From contig NZ_JAGUCN010000001.1 of the NCBI RefSeq assembly GCF_018271975.1, positions 434,001-498,000 on the forward strand: 64,000 nt of DNA, written 5' to 3'. Below the pieces are notes generated by a model. It was not told where the DNA came from and searched no databases. It saw nothing but the letters and a program-made list of their open reading frames with translations. Below are positions 46,322 through 54,624 of this stretch, one piece after another. The DNA comes from Carboxylicivirga mesophila. Its GTDB lineage: Bacteria; Bacteroidota; Bacteroidia; Bacteroidales; Marinilabiliaceae. Both the position numbers and the translations under genes were made by a program. Numbering within the stretch: the stretch's first letter is position 1; every line of letters starts with the position of its first letter.

Positions 46322-46351
46322 ATGAAAGCACCCCTTCGGGGGTGCTTTCAT
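46322..46351. terminator. Strong UUCG-capped hairpin within the PUL
   Basis: A 13-bp perfect stem ATGAAAGCACCCC/GGGGTGCTTTCAT with a TTCG tetraloop, starting 3 bases after the GH3 stop. It lacks a clear T-run afterwards (TTCCCTTTAC), so it may be a partial terminator or an RNA-stability element lowering expression of the sulfatase and later genes. Confidence 0.65.
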
Positions 46352-46403
46352 TCCCTTTACTGCTTATCCGAAAACCCGTAATCAAGGCATAAAACTTAAC
46401 TAC

Positions 46404-47969
46404 ATGAGACTACTTTTTAAAATATTATTCCTTTTACTGGCCGGAAAGATTTTGACTTCGTGCACCAGCACTAATACCGGGGCTAATAATAAGCCAACCA
46501 ATATCTTATTTATTATGACCGATGACCATGCCATGCAGGCCCTCAGTGCCTATGGTCATCCTATCTCCAAACTGGCTCCAACGCCTAACATCGATCGTTT
46601 GGCCGATGAAGGAACCCTGTTTCTCGAAAACTATTGTGCCAATTCTATTTGCGGCCCGAGCCGGGCAACCGTTCTAACTGGAAAGCATTCGCATGCCAAC
46701 GGTTTTATGAAAAACGATGGTACCAGGTTTAATGGTCACCAGCTAACCATTCCTAATATTCTGCAAAAAAATGGTTATCAAACGGCAGTCATCGGCAAGT
46801 GGCACTTAAACACCGATCCGGTTGGATTTGATTACTACAAAATATTAAGCGATCAGGGCGAGTATAATAACCCTGATTTTATAACGAAGGATACCATTCA
46901 GCAGGAGATGGGCTATGTTACCGAACTAATTACCGAATCGACCATTGACTGGTTGGAAAAGCGCGACCAAAGTGAGCCTTTCTTCCTGATGATGCAGCAT
47001 AAAGCACCCCATCGTAACTGGGTGCCGGCCGAAAAGTATTATCGTTTGTTCGAGCATGTCGAATTTCCGGTGCCCGATAATTATTTCGATAATTATGACA
47101 AACGCATTGCAGCGGCTGGTCAGGAGATGAATATCTTTCAGCATGCCTACGAGGGGCACGACCTGAAAATGGTGACTGGTATTGATAGCGATACCTTATT
47201 GTACGACCGCTGGCCACAAGTGTTTTTTGGCAGAATGACCGATGATGAACGTCAACGCTTTTTGGAGGCTTACCGCGAACGCAATAATGATTTTTATCTG
47301 ACCGAAAGAACAGACGAGGAAAAAGCAGTCTGGAAATTACAGCGCTATCTGCAGGATTACCTGGCCTGTGTGCGCTCGGTGGACGACAGCGTTGGTGAAA
47401 TCTACGAGTACCTGAAAGAAAAAGGGCTTTTGGATAATACCATCATTGTGTACACCTCCGATCAGGGCTTCTTTTTAGGTGAGCATGGCTGGTTTGATAA
47501 GCGTTGGATGTACGAAGAATCATTCCGAATGCCCCTTGTTATCAGGCACCCGCAGGTAGGACATTCTCCAGAGCCCATCGCTGCTTTAACGCAAAATATC
47601 GATTTTGCACCTTCGTTTCTGGATATGCTCGATGTGGAGATACCCGATGAAATGCAGGGCGAATCGTTTTATCCGTTAATGAAAGGTGAGGAGTTAGATG
47701 AACCATGGCGCCAGTCGCTCTATTATCATTACTATGAGTATCCGGGTTTTCACAGTGTCAAAGCACATAACGGCGTGAAAACAGCTCGCTATAAGCTGAT
47801 TCATTTTTATCAGGATAATGAGTGGGAGCTATACGATTTAGAGGAGGATCCGAGCGAAATGAATAATGTGTATGATGATGTAAACTATGCTGATGTAAGA
47901 GCAACTTTGCACGCCCAACTGGATAGTTTAATACTTAAATATCAGGTGCCGGATAAGTATTTGAAATAG
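46404..47969 (+). CDS. Formylglycine-dependent sulfatase (S1 family), lipoprotein
   Basis: Hydrolyses sulfate esters on glycans, 521 residues. Leader with lipobox LTSC (Cys at about 20). Metal Asp pair in IMTDDHA; Cys83 in SICGPSRATVLTG is the residue converted to formylglycine (C-x-P-S-R), GKWHL follows, and YTSDQGFFLGEHGWFDKRWMYEESFRMPL carries the metal DQ/H set. The sequence resembles the N-acetylglucosamine-6-sulfatase/IdsA type, but the exact subfamily is uncertain. Activation needs an anaerobic or aerobic sulfatase-maturating enzyme, not present in this window. Confidence 0.93.
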   Translation: MRLLFKILFLLLAGKILTSCTSTNTGANNKPTNILFIMTDDHAMQALSAYGHPISKLAPTPNIDRLADEGTLFLENYCANSICGPSRATVLTGKHSHANGFMKNDGTRFNGHQLTIPNILQKNGYQTAVIGKWHLNTDPVGFDYYKILSDQGEYNNPDFITKDTIQQEMGYVTELITESTIDWLEKRDQSEPFFLMMQHKAPHRNWVPAEKYYRLFEHVEFPVPDNYFDNYDKRIAAAGQEMNIFQHAYEGHDLKMVTGIDSDTLLYDRWPQVFFGRMTDDERQRFLEAYRERNNDFYLTERTDEEKAVWKLQRYLQDYLACVRSVDDSVGEIYEYLKEKGLLDNTIIVYTSDQGFFLGEHGWFDKRWMYEESFRMPLVIRHPQVGHSPEPIAALTQNIDFAPSFLDMLDVEIPDEMQGESFYPLMKGEELDEPWRQSLYYHYYEYPGFHSVKAHNGVKTARYKLIHFYQDNEWELYDLEEDPSEMNNVYDDVNYADVRATLHAQLDSLILKYQVPDKYLK

Positions 47970-48018
47970 GTATTAAAGAGTGAGCTTCTGTTTATAACAA
48001 TTAAAACCAAGATGAAAT

Positions 48019-49827
48019 ATGAAAAGACTAATAACAATCAGTACAGTAATCGTACTGATGCTCCTACATTTCAAGGTGTCAGCTCAGGATGTGCAGCCGC
48101 AGACCTACTGTAATCCAATCGATTTGGATTATACCTACATGGTTTATAATTCGGCTAAGAATATATCGTATCGCTCAGGAGCCGATCCGGCTGTTATTGA
48201 GTTCAGGGGCGAATATTACATGTTTGTAACGCGTTCTTTTGGCTACTGGCATTCAACAGACTTGGTCAACTGGGAGTTTATTAAACCGGCACAATGGTTC
48301 TTCGAAGGTTCTAATGCACCAACTGCTTTTAATTATAAAGATTCCGTGGTTTATTTTGCCGGAAACCCGGCCGGCTACGGTAGTATATTGTATACTGATG
48401 ATCCAAAATCAGGCAAGTGGACACCAACCGCTTCCATTACCAATAACATTCAGGATTCGGAATTATTTATCGATGATGACGGAAAAACCTATTTGTACTG
48501 GGGCTCATCCAACGTGTATCCTATAAAGGTGAAACAACTCAATAAAGATGATCGGATGCTGCAGATTGGTGAGCCCAAGGAGCTGATTAACCTAAATGAA
48601 GAGGAGCATGGCTGGGAACGCTTTGGCGAAAATAACTTTCATCCAACCATAAAAGAGGGCTACATGGAAGGGGCGTCGATGACCAAGCATAATGGTAAGT
48701 ACTACCTGCAATATGCGGCACCGGGTACGCAATTTAATGTGTATGCCGATGGTGCTTATATTGGCGAATCGCCTGAAGGCCCGTTTGAATATATGGAAGG
48801 TAACCCGATAAGCTTTAAGCCGGGCGGCTTCGCCAATGGTGCCGGCCACGGGATGACTTTGAAAGCTACCAATGATCAGTATTGGCATTTTGCCACCATG
48901 GCCCTGGCCTCCAACTCACATTGGGAACGCCGCCTGTGTATGTTCCCTACCTATTTCGACCAGGAAGGTATCATGCACAGCAATACCCACTATGGCGATT
49001 ATCCGCGCTTTGCACCCAGTCACCCAACTAAAGCAGGTGAGCATAACGGATGGATGTTGCTATCTTACAAAGGCAAAACGACTGTATCCACATCTGAACT
49101 GCAGATTAAGAAGAGCACGGCAACCGATGGCGATTTTGATATTGAAGAGATGGGCAGAGAATACACCGCCGATGGCCGCATCTTATCGGAGGTGTTAACC
49201 GATGAAAGTCCGAAATCTTACTGGGTGGCCAGTGCTAATGACAATAGCCAATGGGTGGAGATAGAGATGAACCACATGGGCACTATCCATGCCATACAGC
49301 TCAATTTCCATGATCACGAAGCGGGTATCTACACACGTACCGAAGGATTACGTCATCGTTATACCATAGAGGCCTCTGTAGATGGCAAAAACTGGGAAAC
49401 CATTGTGGACAGAAGCAACAGCTTTAAAGATACACCAAATGCATACATCCCGCTCAACATGCCGGTAAGAGCTAAATATGTTCGGTATAACAACATTGAG
49501 GTGCCCGGCAATAATTTCGCGATGTCAGAGATTCGTGTTTTTGGCTTAGGAGATGGTAAAAGGCCGGCTAAGGTGAAGAACTTGAACATCAGTCGCGATA
49601 AAGATCGCCGTGATGCCGAGCTAAGCTGGGATAAGGTAAAGGGAGCACAGGGATATAACATTCGCTGGGGTATTGCACCTGATAAGCTGTACCACTCGTG
49701 GTTGGTATACGATAATAATGTGCATAAAATTCCTTCGCTGGATAAAGGCACATCCTACTATTTCACCATTGAAGCCTTCAATGAGAACGGTATCTCGCAG
49801 CAGAGTGCTCCCATACTGGTTAAGTAA
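48019..49827 (+). CDS. GH43 glycosidase with CBM32-like and fibronectin III domains
   Basis: Secreted 602-residue enzyme. Signal peptide to about 22 (KVSAQ). Five-bladed GH43 propeller (about 40-335) with catalytic Asp56 (SGADPAVIEF), pKa-modulating Asp146 (IQDSELFIDDDG) and general acid Glu217 (YMEGASM). A discoidin/CBM32-like domain (about 370-515, SYWVASANDNSQWVEIEMN ... RAKYVRYNNIEVPGN) and a C-terminal FN3 (about 518-602) follow. GH43 enzymes act mainly on arabinosyl, xylosyl or galactosyl linkages; the precise substrate is not deducible here. Confidence 0.92.
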   Translation: MKRLITISTVIVLMLLHFKVSAQDVQPQTYCNPIDLDYTYMVYNSAKNISYRSGADPAVIEFRGEYYMFVTRSFGYWHSTDLVNWEFIKPAQWFFEGSNAPTAFNYKDSVVYFAGNPAGYGSILYTDDPKSGKWTPTASITNNIQDSELFIDDDGKTYLYWGSSNVYPIKVKQLNKDDRMLQIGEPKELINLNEEEHGWERFGENNFHPTIKEGYMEGASMTKHNGKYYLQYAAPGTQFNVYADGAYIGESPEGPFEYMEGNPISFKPGGFANGAGHGMTLKATNDQYWHFATMALASNSHWERRLCMFPTYFDQEGIMHSNTHYGDYPRFAPSHPTKAGEHNGWMLLSYKGKTTVSTSELQIKKSTATDGDFDIEEMGREYTADGRILSEVLTDESPKSYWVASANDNSQWVEIEMNHMGTIHAIQLNFHDHEAGIYTRTEGLRHRYTIEASVDGKNWETIVDRSNSFKDTPNAYIPLNMPVRAKYVRYNNIEVPGNNFAMSEIRVFGLGDGKRPAKVKNLNISRDKDRRDAELSWDKVKGAQGYNIRWGIAPDKLYHSWLVYDNNVHKIPSLDKGTSYYFTIEAFNENGISQQSAPILVK

Positions 49828-49848
49828 TTACATTAACAAATAAGTTAT

Positions 49849-51228
49849 ATGAAGAAATTAATAGTATCACTGATTGCTTGTTTAGGCCTGCTAACGGGTA
49901 ATGCACAAAAAACAGATCACCAAATTCTGGAAAAACTGTTGCACAATACGGTAAAGTTCTACCAAATGTTAAGAGCCGATAACGGCTTGTACCACGATTA
50001 TGTCAGTACGCATGGAGAGACCAATCGTGGCTCGGCAGCTAATATTGGCATGGGACTAGTAGCGCAGTGTGTGGCCAGCGAAATGGGCTGGACCAACACA
50101 GCTGAAGAGGAAATTATCGAAACCTTGCAATCGGTTTTGGGACATAACGAGCAGGGGATACGCCTCGAACGGACAGCACAAAACTGCTTCATCCATTTTT
50201 TTGATATCAACACCGGTAAAGCCATTGGCGAGGACTGGAGCCCTATTGATACCGATCTGATGATATCCGGGGCCTTATTTGCCAAGCGCTATTTTAACCA
50301 TAATGAACAGCTTGGGGCCTATGTGGATGAGTTGTATAATTTAGTGGATCAGGCGCAGTTTATCGGCGACTGGACAAAAGGACAGATTGCCCTAAAGATG
50401 ACCAAGGAAGGACCCGCCGTTAACAGCTATACATTGCCTTATAATGAATACATGGTGGTGGCCTGGCTGGCTAAGAATCAGGCGAAAAAGAAGAATGCAC
50501 CGGCCAATAAACTGTGGGATAAATGGTATGGTAACCCAGATGGTTTGCCTACAGCTACCTACACATCAAAGTCGGGCGAAGCGTACCATGTGATGACTGA
50601 TCATGCGGTTTCGAAAGAGTTTACCTCGAATTTCACATTCATGTTCAATTATTTATTTGTGAACGAATTTACCACCAGCGAAAAGTACCAGGAGGCGATG
50701 AGGCAGGCGGCTTTGGCCGACCGTGCCTGGTGGAACGACCGTGATGACTTAAAGCCAATGGGATTGCAACCCTACGAATGGGGTACCACAGCCGGCGTTG
50801 GTTTGCGCGATCGTGATGGCGCATTGCACGAGGGCTATACCGTTGATCGTATTTGTCGTATTGAGCACATTGGCACCAATCGCGACCGGAATAAGGGCAA
50901 AAATGTAGCATTGAGTGCCATGGCGGGCTACTCGCCGGTATTGCCCGATTTGGTTCGCAAGGATTTAATTGCGATGTATCGCGATCCACGTGGATTGGGT
51001 AAGATGACTCTGCCGGCACGTGAAGGTATATCCGATGGTGGCGATTATATTTTGTGGAAATACAGTTACAGTGATTTAAACTGGCGACCATCGAAGGTAG
51101 AAGGTGTTGATTATGCCTGCATGCTACTGGGACTGGCTGCTTTACCTGAGCTTTTAGGTGTTGAATTTTTTCAGGAGTACAATGACTTTTTTAACCCTGA
51201 CAAGCCGCAATACAAACGGGCTCGATAA
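49849..51228 (+). CDS. Secreted (alpha/alpha)6 glycosidase-like protein (PF10091/GH144-like)
   Basis: Exported 459-residue protein (signal peptide about 1-19, LLTGNAQ). The sequence follows the glycoamylase-like (alpha/alpha)6 pattern: LLHNTVKFYQMLRADNGLYHDYV, SAANIGMGLVAQ, IDTDLMISGALFAKRYF, SYTLPYNEYMVVAWLA, NFTFMFNYLFVNEF...YQEAMRQAALADRAWWND, and MGLQPYEWG. These correspond in order to blocks of PF10091/GH144 proteins, which act on beta-glucans, but the match is distant and acid/base residues cannot be named confidently. Last gene of the PUL before a clear terminator. Confidence 0.65.
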   Translation: MKKLIVSLIACLGLLTGNAQKTDHQILEKLLHNTVKFYQMLRADNGLYHDYVSTHGETNRGSAANIGMGLVAQCVASEMGWTNTAEEEIIETLQSVLGHNEQGIRLERTAQNCFIHFFDINTGKAIGEDWSPIDTDLMISGALFAKRYFNHNEQLGAYVDELYNLVDQAQFIGDWTKGQIALKMTKEGPAVNSYTLPYNEYMVVAWLAKNQAKKKNAPANKLWDKWYGNPDGLPTATYTSKSGEAYHVMTDHAVSKEFTSNFTFMFNYLFVNEFTTSEKYQEAMRQAALADRAWWNDRDDLKPMGLQPYEWGTTAGVGLRDRDGALHEGYTVDRICRIEHIGTNRDRNKGKNVALSAMAGYSPVLPDLVRKDLIAMYRDPRGLGKMTLPAREGISDGGDYILWKYSYSDLNWRPSKVEGVDYACMLLGLAALPELLGVEFFQEYNDFFNPDKPQYKRAR

Positions 51229-51250
51229 GAATGTAGCAGTACTAAATATA

Positions 51251-51286
51251 AATCTGCATCCTTTATTTAGGGTGCAGATTTTTTTT
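51251..51286 (+). terminator. Terminator of the PUL operon
   Basis: AATCTGCATCC (51251-51261) pairs with GGGTGCAGATT (51270-51280, one wobble), loop 8 nt, followed by six T's. It lies 22 bases after the last PUL gene. Confidence 0.85.
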
Positions 51287-51469
51287 GTTTTTGTAGTTGC
51301 AGACTTTGCTAAGTAAATGTATTAGAGTGCCGAGGCACAAGCTGTAAAAGCAATCAATTTATGCGAATCAATAGTTGAACCCACTCCGGAGTTCTGTTTT
51401 TAATGTATTAATATGAGGATGTCCGAAAATGAAGAGAGACATTTTTATACAATTAATCTATAACTTCAT
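51287..51469. other. Intergenic, nothing recognised
   Basis: Non-coding sequence between the PUL terminator and the REP-like doublet; no ORF or structure stands out. Confidence 0.5.
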
Positions 51470-51600
51470 CACCTCATCCCGGCCTTCTCCTCAAGGAGAA
51501 GGTGACATTATCAGAAAAAGGCAACTGTCTCTAGTGTAGGGTTATATATTTTCTATGTAGAGGCTTCCTCTCCTTCAAGGAGAGGATTGAGAAGAGGTGT
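51470..51600. repeat. REP-like palindrome doublet in inverted orientation
   Basis: Two units face each other: CACCTCATCCCGGCCTTCTCC... (51470-51504, core CCTTCTCCT-CA-AGGAGAAGG at 51483-51502) and ...GGATTGAGAAGAGGTG (51567-51599, core CCTCTCCTT-C-AAGGAGAGG at 51567-51585). The outer arms CACCTC/GAGGTG are inverted, giving a BIME-like pair about 130 bp long. Such elements with CTCTCC/GGAGAG cores are widespread between genes in this phylum. Confidence 0.7.
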
Positions 51601-51666
51601 TTTCTTACGAATTATAAGTTTGTTATTATCATTTTTTGATTTTCGGATACCCACTATTAAAATTAA

Positions 51667-51769
51667 ATCCCTTCGGGATAAAAAAATGTCCTTAGGACAT
51701 TAACAATAATAGCCCCGTGCGAAGCGCGGGGTTATAAATATGGTGAGAAAACAACCCTGATATGGGTTG
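51667..51769. repeat. Cluster of four small hairpins
   Basis: In 100 bases: ATCCCttcGGGAT (51667-51679), ATGTCCttaGGACAT (51686-51700), CCCCGTGCgaaGCGCGGGG (51713-51731, one wobble) and CAACCCtgatatGGGTTG (51752-51769). Each has its own stem sequence and is separated by A/T-rich spacer, as in the palindromic intergenic elements seen in other Bacteroidota. Confidence 0.65.
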
Positions 51770-51810
51770 ACGGTTTATATTAAGCAAGTTTTAACCCGGA
51801 TTATGTATTA

Positions 51811-51960
51811 GAACTTCGTTATGAGCGTTAAAAATGCAATAAAACAAGGCTTTACTGAAACGAGGCATAGCATCGTTCTGGAGAGTTGAGGTAAAGCAAC
51901 GAAGTGTTTTGATTTGAAGCAGTTTAAATGCGTAATAGATTTTCTTATGCATATTGCGGG
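51811..51960. ncRNA. Structured non-coding element of unknown identity
   Basis: Several nested complementary segments: ACTTCGTT (51813-51820) with AACGAAGT (51898-51905); GCTTTAC (51849-51855) with GTAAAGC (51891-51897), the two right arms being contiguous; and a stem-loop ATGCGTAA/TTATGCAT (51928-51952). No ORF fits. It might be a repeated mobile-type element or a structured RNA; direction is not determined. Confidence 0.4.
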
Positions 51961-52011
51961 TTGAACCATTAATTCACATGCTTACAAAAGGCATGAGGCC
52001 AAAAAGGCGTT

Positions 52012-52587
52012 TTAAAAAATAGACTCAACTTTTTGCAGGAATTTCTTTCTTCTTTCAATTTTACCCGATGTGGTATATTCACTATTCAACCATTTAATGT
52101 TTTTAAGGCCAATACCTTTCAACGTTTTGTTTATAAATATTCCTTTTATCGGATTGCCTGATAAGAATTTAAGATACCAGGTTGGATATTCAGAGGTAGT
52201 TATTACTGTTGTTTTATTGATGTGAGTAAGCATTCCTTTCAAGCCGTACTTAGTTTCTACATACGAGAAGTTTTTGAGCATGACCTTATCAATAAAACCT
52301 TTTAATATTGCAGGTATATCATACCACCAAACGGGAAAGATAAATATTAGTTCAGATGTATCCTTAAGAGCCTCCTGATAGCTGAGAACTAATTTATCAG
52401 TGGTCTCACCTTTTGAATATTGAGCAAGATCTTTTTCCTCAAGCACCGGATTAAAATTATCCTTGTTCAAGTCAATAATCTGATAATCATTAGAGCTGGC
52501 ATCCAGTTTTTTAGTGATTGTTTCTAATATGGCTTTGTTAAAACTACCGTGCCAAGGATGGGCAAATACTATTGTTGTCTTCATCAT
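52012..52587 (-). CDS. NAD(P)H:quinone oxidoreductase-like flavoprotein (Flavodoxin_2)
   Basis: Flavodoxin-fold reductase of 191 residues, related to the MdaB/KefF/NQO group: TTIVFAHPWHGSFNKAIL (phosphate-binding loop), IIDLNKDNFNP, and the conserved IFIFPVWWYDIPAILKGFIDKVM flavin/dimer segment. Transfers hydride from NAD(P)H to quinones or other oxidants in the cytoplasm. ATG-ATG at the start leaves two possible initiations. It follows the Crp/Fnr-type regulator by 67 bases on the same strand, a frequent pairing that suggests direct regulation. Confidence 0.88.
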   Translation of the reverse strand: MMKTTIVFAHPWHGSFNKAILETITKKLDASSNDYQIIDLNKDNFNPVLEEKDLAQYSKGETTDKLVLSYQEALKDTSELIFIFPVWWYDIPAILKGFIDKVMLKNFSYVETKYGLKGMLTHINKTTVITTSEYPTWYLKFLSGNPIKGIFINKTLKGIGLKNIKWLNSEYTTSGKIERRKKFLQKVESIF

Positions 52588-52654
52588 TTAAATCCTGGAA
52601 TATGAATAAAGCACAAAGGTATTGGCCGGCAGATGATTCAGAAAGGACAAATGT

Positions 52655-53230
52655 CTAAAAGGAGAGCTCTTTTCTTAAGCGGCTTAAATGCCTTTGCGTA
52701 ATGCCAAGGTAGGATGCAAGATACTTTAGAGGTACTTTTTGCAAATATTCCGGATTATACTTTAATAGGTCTTCATAGCGTTTTTTTGCCGACTCCATTT
52801 GCAGTGCAAGTAATCGGTTTTCCATTTCAATATATGATTGTTCGGCGGCGAATCTTGAAAATTTCAGCCAGTTTATGCTCGAATTCATCAATTCGTAATA
52901 CTGATTGTATGGGATAATCAGAAGCTCTACATTGGTTAGTGCGTGGATGTTTTCGAAAGTCTCCTTTTGAGTGATAAAAGAAGAAAAGGCAGATATAAAT
53001 TTATTTGGGAAAGTTAAGCAGTAGGTTACCTCTTCGTCTTTGCTGGAGATGTAATAATTCCTCAAAACTCCCGAATTGACATATCCCATCCAGGTACATA
53101 CCTTTCCGGCTTCCATTAAAATATCTCCTTTTTTAAATGACTTGGTTTCGAAGTAGCCTAATCCGGTCGATATTTCGGAATCGGTCAGAATATTTACAGT
53201 TTTTAGTATGTTCTCCAGGCTTTCTTTCAT
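52655..53230 (-). CDS. Crp/Fnr-family transcriptional regulator
   Basis: A 191-residue protein with an N-terminal cNMP-binding-type beta-roll (KSFKKGDILMEAGKVCTWMGYVNSGVLRNYYIS...EEVTYCLTFPNKF) and a C-terminal HTH (KVPLKYLASYLGITQRHLSRLRKEL). The cyclic-nucleotide phosphate-binding Arg motif is not evident, so another ligand or none is likely. Probably regulates the oxidoreductase 67 bases downstream. Confidence 0.9.
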   Translation of the reverse strand: MKESLENILKTVNILTDSEISTGLGYFETKSFKKGDILMEAGKVCTWMGYVNSGVLRNYYISSKDEEVTYCLTFPNKFISAFSSFITQKETFENIHALTNVELLIIPYNQYYELMNSSINWLKFSRFAAEQSYIEMENRLLALQMESAKKRYEDLLKYNPEYLQKVPLKYLASYLGITQRHLSRLRKELSF

Positions 53231-53362
53231 TTTATCAGCGGCTAATTTATATAGCTAGTATTTGTTTCATGTAAGCAAAGGTTGCGACTTTGTTAGGTGT
53301 TTTTTTATCATTACAGACCGATTAAAAATGTAAAAAAAAAGTGGAAATGCCTATATGATATG

Positions 53363-53509
53363 CAATCCCGCTGGGATTGTTTATTAATAGGGTAGCTTAT
53401 TATTTCTATAAATATTCAACTTCTCCGAAGTTGTTTTATTATCTCCAGCGGAGATAAATATTTGTAGATAAGTGAAATGTAAATGACCAATCAACCTCAG
53501 CGAGGTTGA
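53363..53509. repeat. Second cluster of small hairpins
   Basis: CAATCCCgctGGGATTG (53363-53379), CAACTTCtccGAAGTTG (53417-53433), TTATCTCCagcGGAGATAA (53439-53457) and TCAACCTCagcGAGGTTGA (53491-53509). All have 7-8-bp perfect stems and 3-nt loops, in an otherwise gene-free 350-bp gap. The rest of 53231-53584 holds nothing recognised. Confidence 0.7.
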
Positions 53510-53584
53510 ATATATTTAATCGGTTATTAATATTTTATTATTTATTTGGCCATTTGGGCCGTCGTGCTTTATAGATCTAAATGA

Positions 53585-54054
53585 TTATAGTTGTTTTACT
53601 AGTTTAACTCTTTCAGAAAGAAATGCAATCAAGTCATTTAAGGCTCCACTTCTCTTAAATTCTATTGGAGGTATTTTATAACTCTTGTGATTAGTATATA
53701 TCGAAATTATGGGACCACGCTTAGTTGCCAAATATGTCAATATTGAACCACCAATAAAAAGCAATATTGGAATAATAAATTTGAATGCTAAATATCCTCT
53801 CGCATTAGGACCTGATAAGATCTGAATTTCAAAAGTCATAAATGAGCTTATTAACCACTTTAAAGAATAAGCAATTAACAACAAAGAAAGAATTAGTGAC
53901 AAAATCCAGTTATTTATTAAATGTCCTTTTTAAAATGGATTGTGATTATTTCGCAATAGTCAATGTGCTTGTCAACCTGATAATTCTTTATAAAGTCAAT
54001 TCCATGTTCGTTGATTTTTATGTAAGGTGATTCAAACATTGTAGTTACTTTCAT
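53585..54054 (-). pseudogene. Frameshifted small membrane protein gene
   Basis: Two minus-strand pieces fit together. The 5' piece from ATG 54054 (MKVTTMFESPYIKINEHG...ITIHFKK) runs to a stop at 53917; the 3' piece in another frame continues ...GHLINNWILSLILSLLLIAYSLKW and ends at 53585. One extra A in the run at 53927-53931 would join them as HFKKGHLINNW, giving an intact protein of about 155 residues with two membrane helices. The 3' part alone reads as a 105-residue ORF from 53902. True mutation or sequencing error cannot be decided; family not recognised. Confidence 0.6.
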
Positions 54055-54624
54055 TACATGTGGCCTAACTAATCAATATCCTGCTTATAATTTAGAGATA
54101 CTCTATTACCCAACTTCACCCTCTAAAACTAACAAAAATACCAAATCATCCTCTTGTATGGTTAGGAAAATGGTAACATATAGAATATGTATTTCAGCTT
54201 GATGAAGCAATCTTCACCTATTGCTGGTAATGGCTTGCAGGCGGCAGAAGTCCATTCGTTGTGCTTATAGTGACAGGAGTGTTTGACCATTCCATTTTCA
54301 TCGGTATAGGCTTGCGTGTTTACCCACGCTACTATTTGTTATAACAAGGCCTTTGGGGATAATGTAATCGTCATCAATACAGGTTTTAACAATTAAGAGT
54401 AGTGCTAATGTAGGTTAATTAAAGCCTGAATGAGTGGTAAAATATTAGCTATAGTAGTTGTATTAAGTGGCATTGTGCAGTGAAGGTGTAATTTTCATCC
54501 GCTATACTTACTAAAATAATATCCTTAAAATATCATCAGATTATTGTGGTCTGGCAAATCAACACAATAAGCGACATAATGTATGGATAGCTCTTTTAAT
54601 TCAGGTTTTACTCTATAAAACCTT
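54055..54624. other. Intergenic, possible decayed ORF
   Basis: No intact gene. On the minus strand 54334-54162 stays open for about 57 codons (AWVNTQAYTDENGMVKHSCHYKHNEW...) to a stop but has no start; the adjacent frame reads a short stretch CIDDDYIIPKGLVIT. This might be a relic of a small gene. Nothing else recognised. Confidence 0.3.

Noticed and set aside
51470-51600. Rho-independent terminator for the PUL
   Set aside because: The palindromes lack T-runs, lie 240 bp beyond the last gene, and a proper terminator already exists at 51251-51286.
54162-54334. Small gene on the minus strand
   Set aside because: Open for about 57 codons but without a start, with an in-frame stop just upstream; kept only as a possible relic.
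51287-54624. Defence island or prophage remnant in the gene-poor region
   Set aside because: No nuclease, helicase, methyltransferase, integrase or toxin-antitoxin-like product could be read in any frame.
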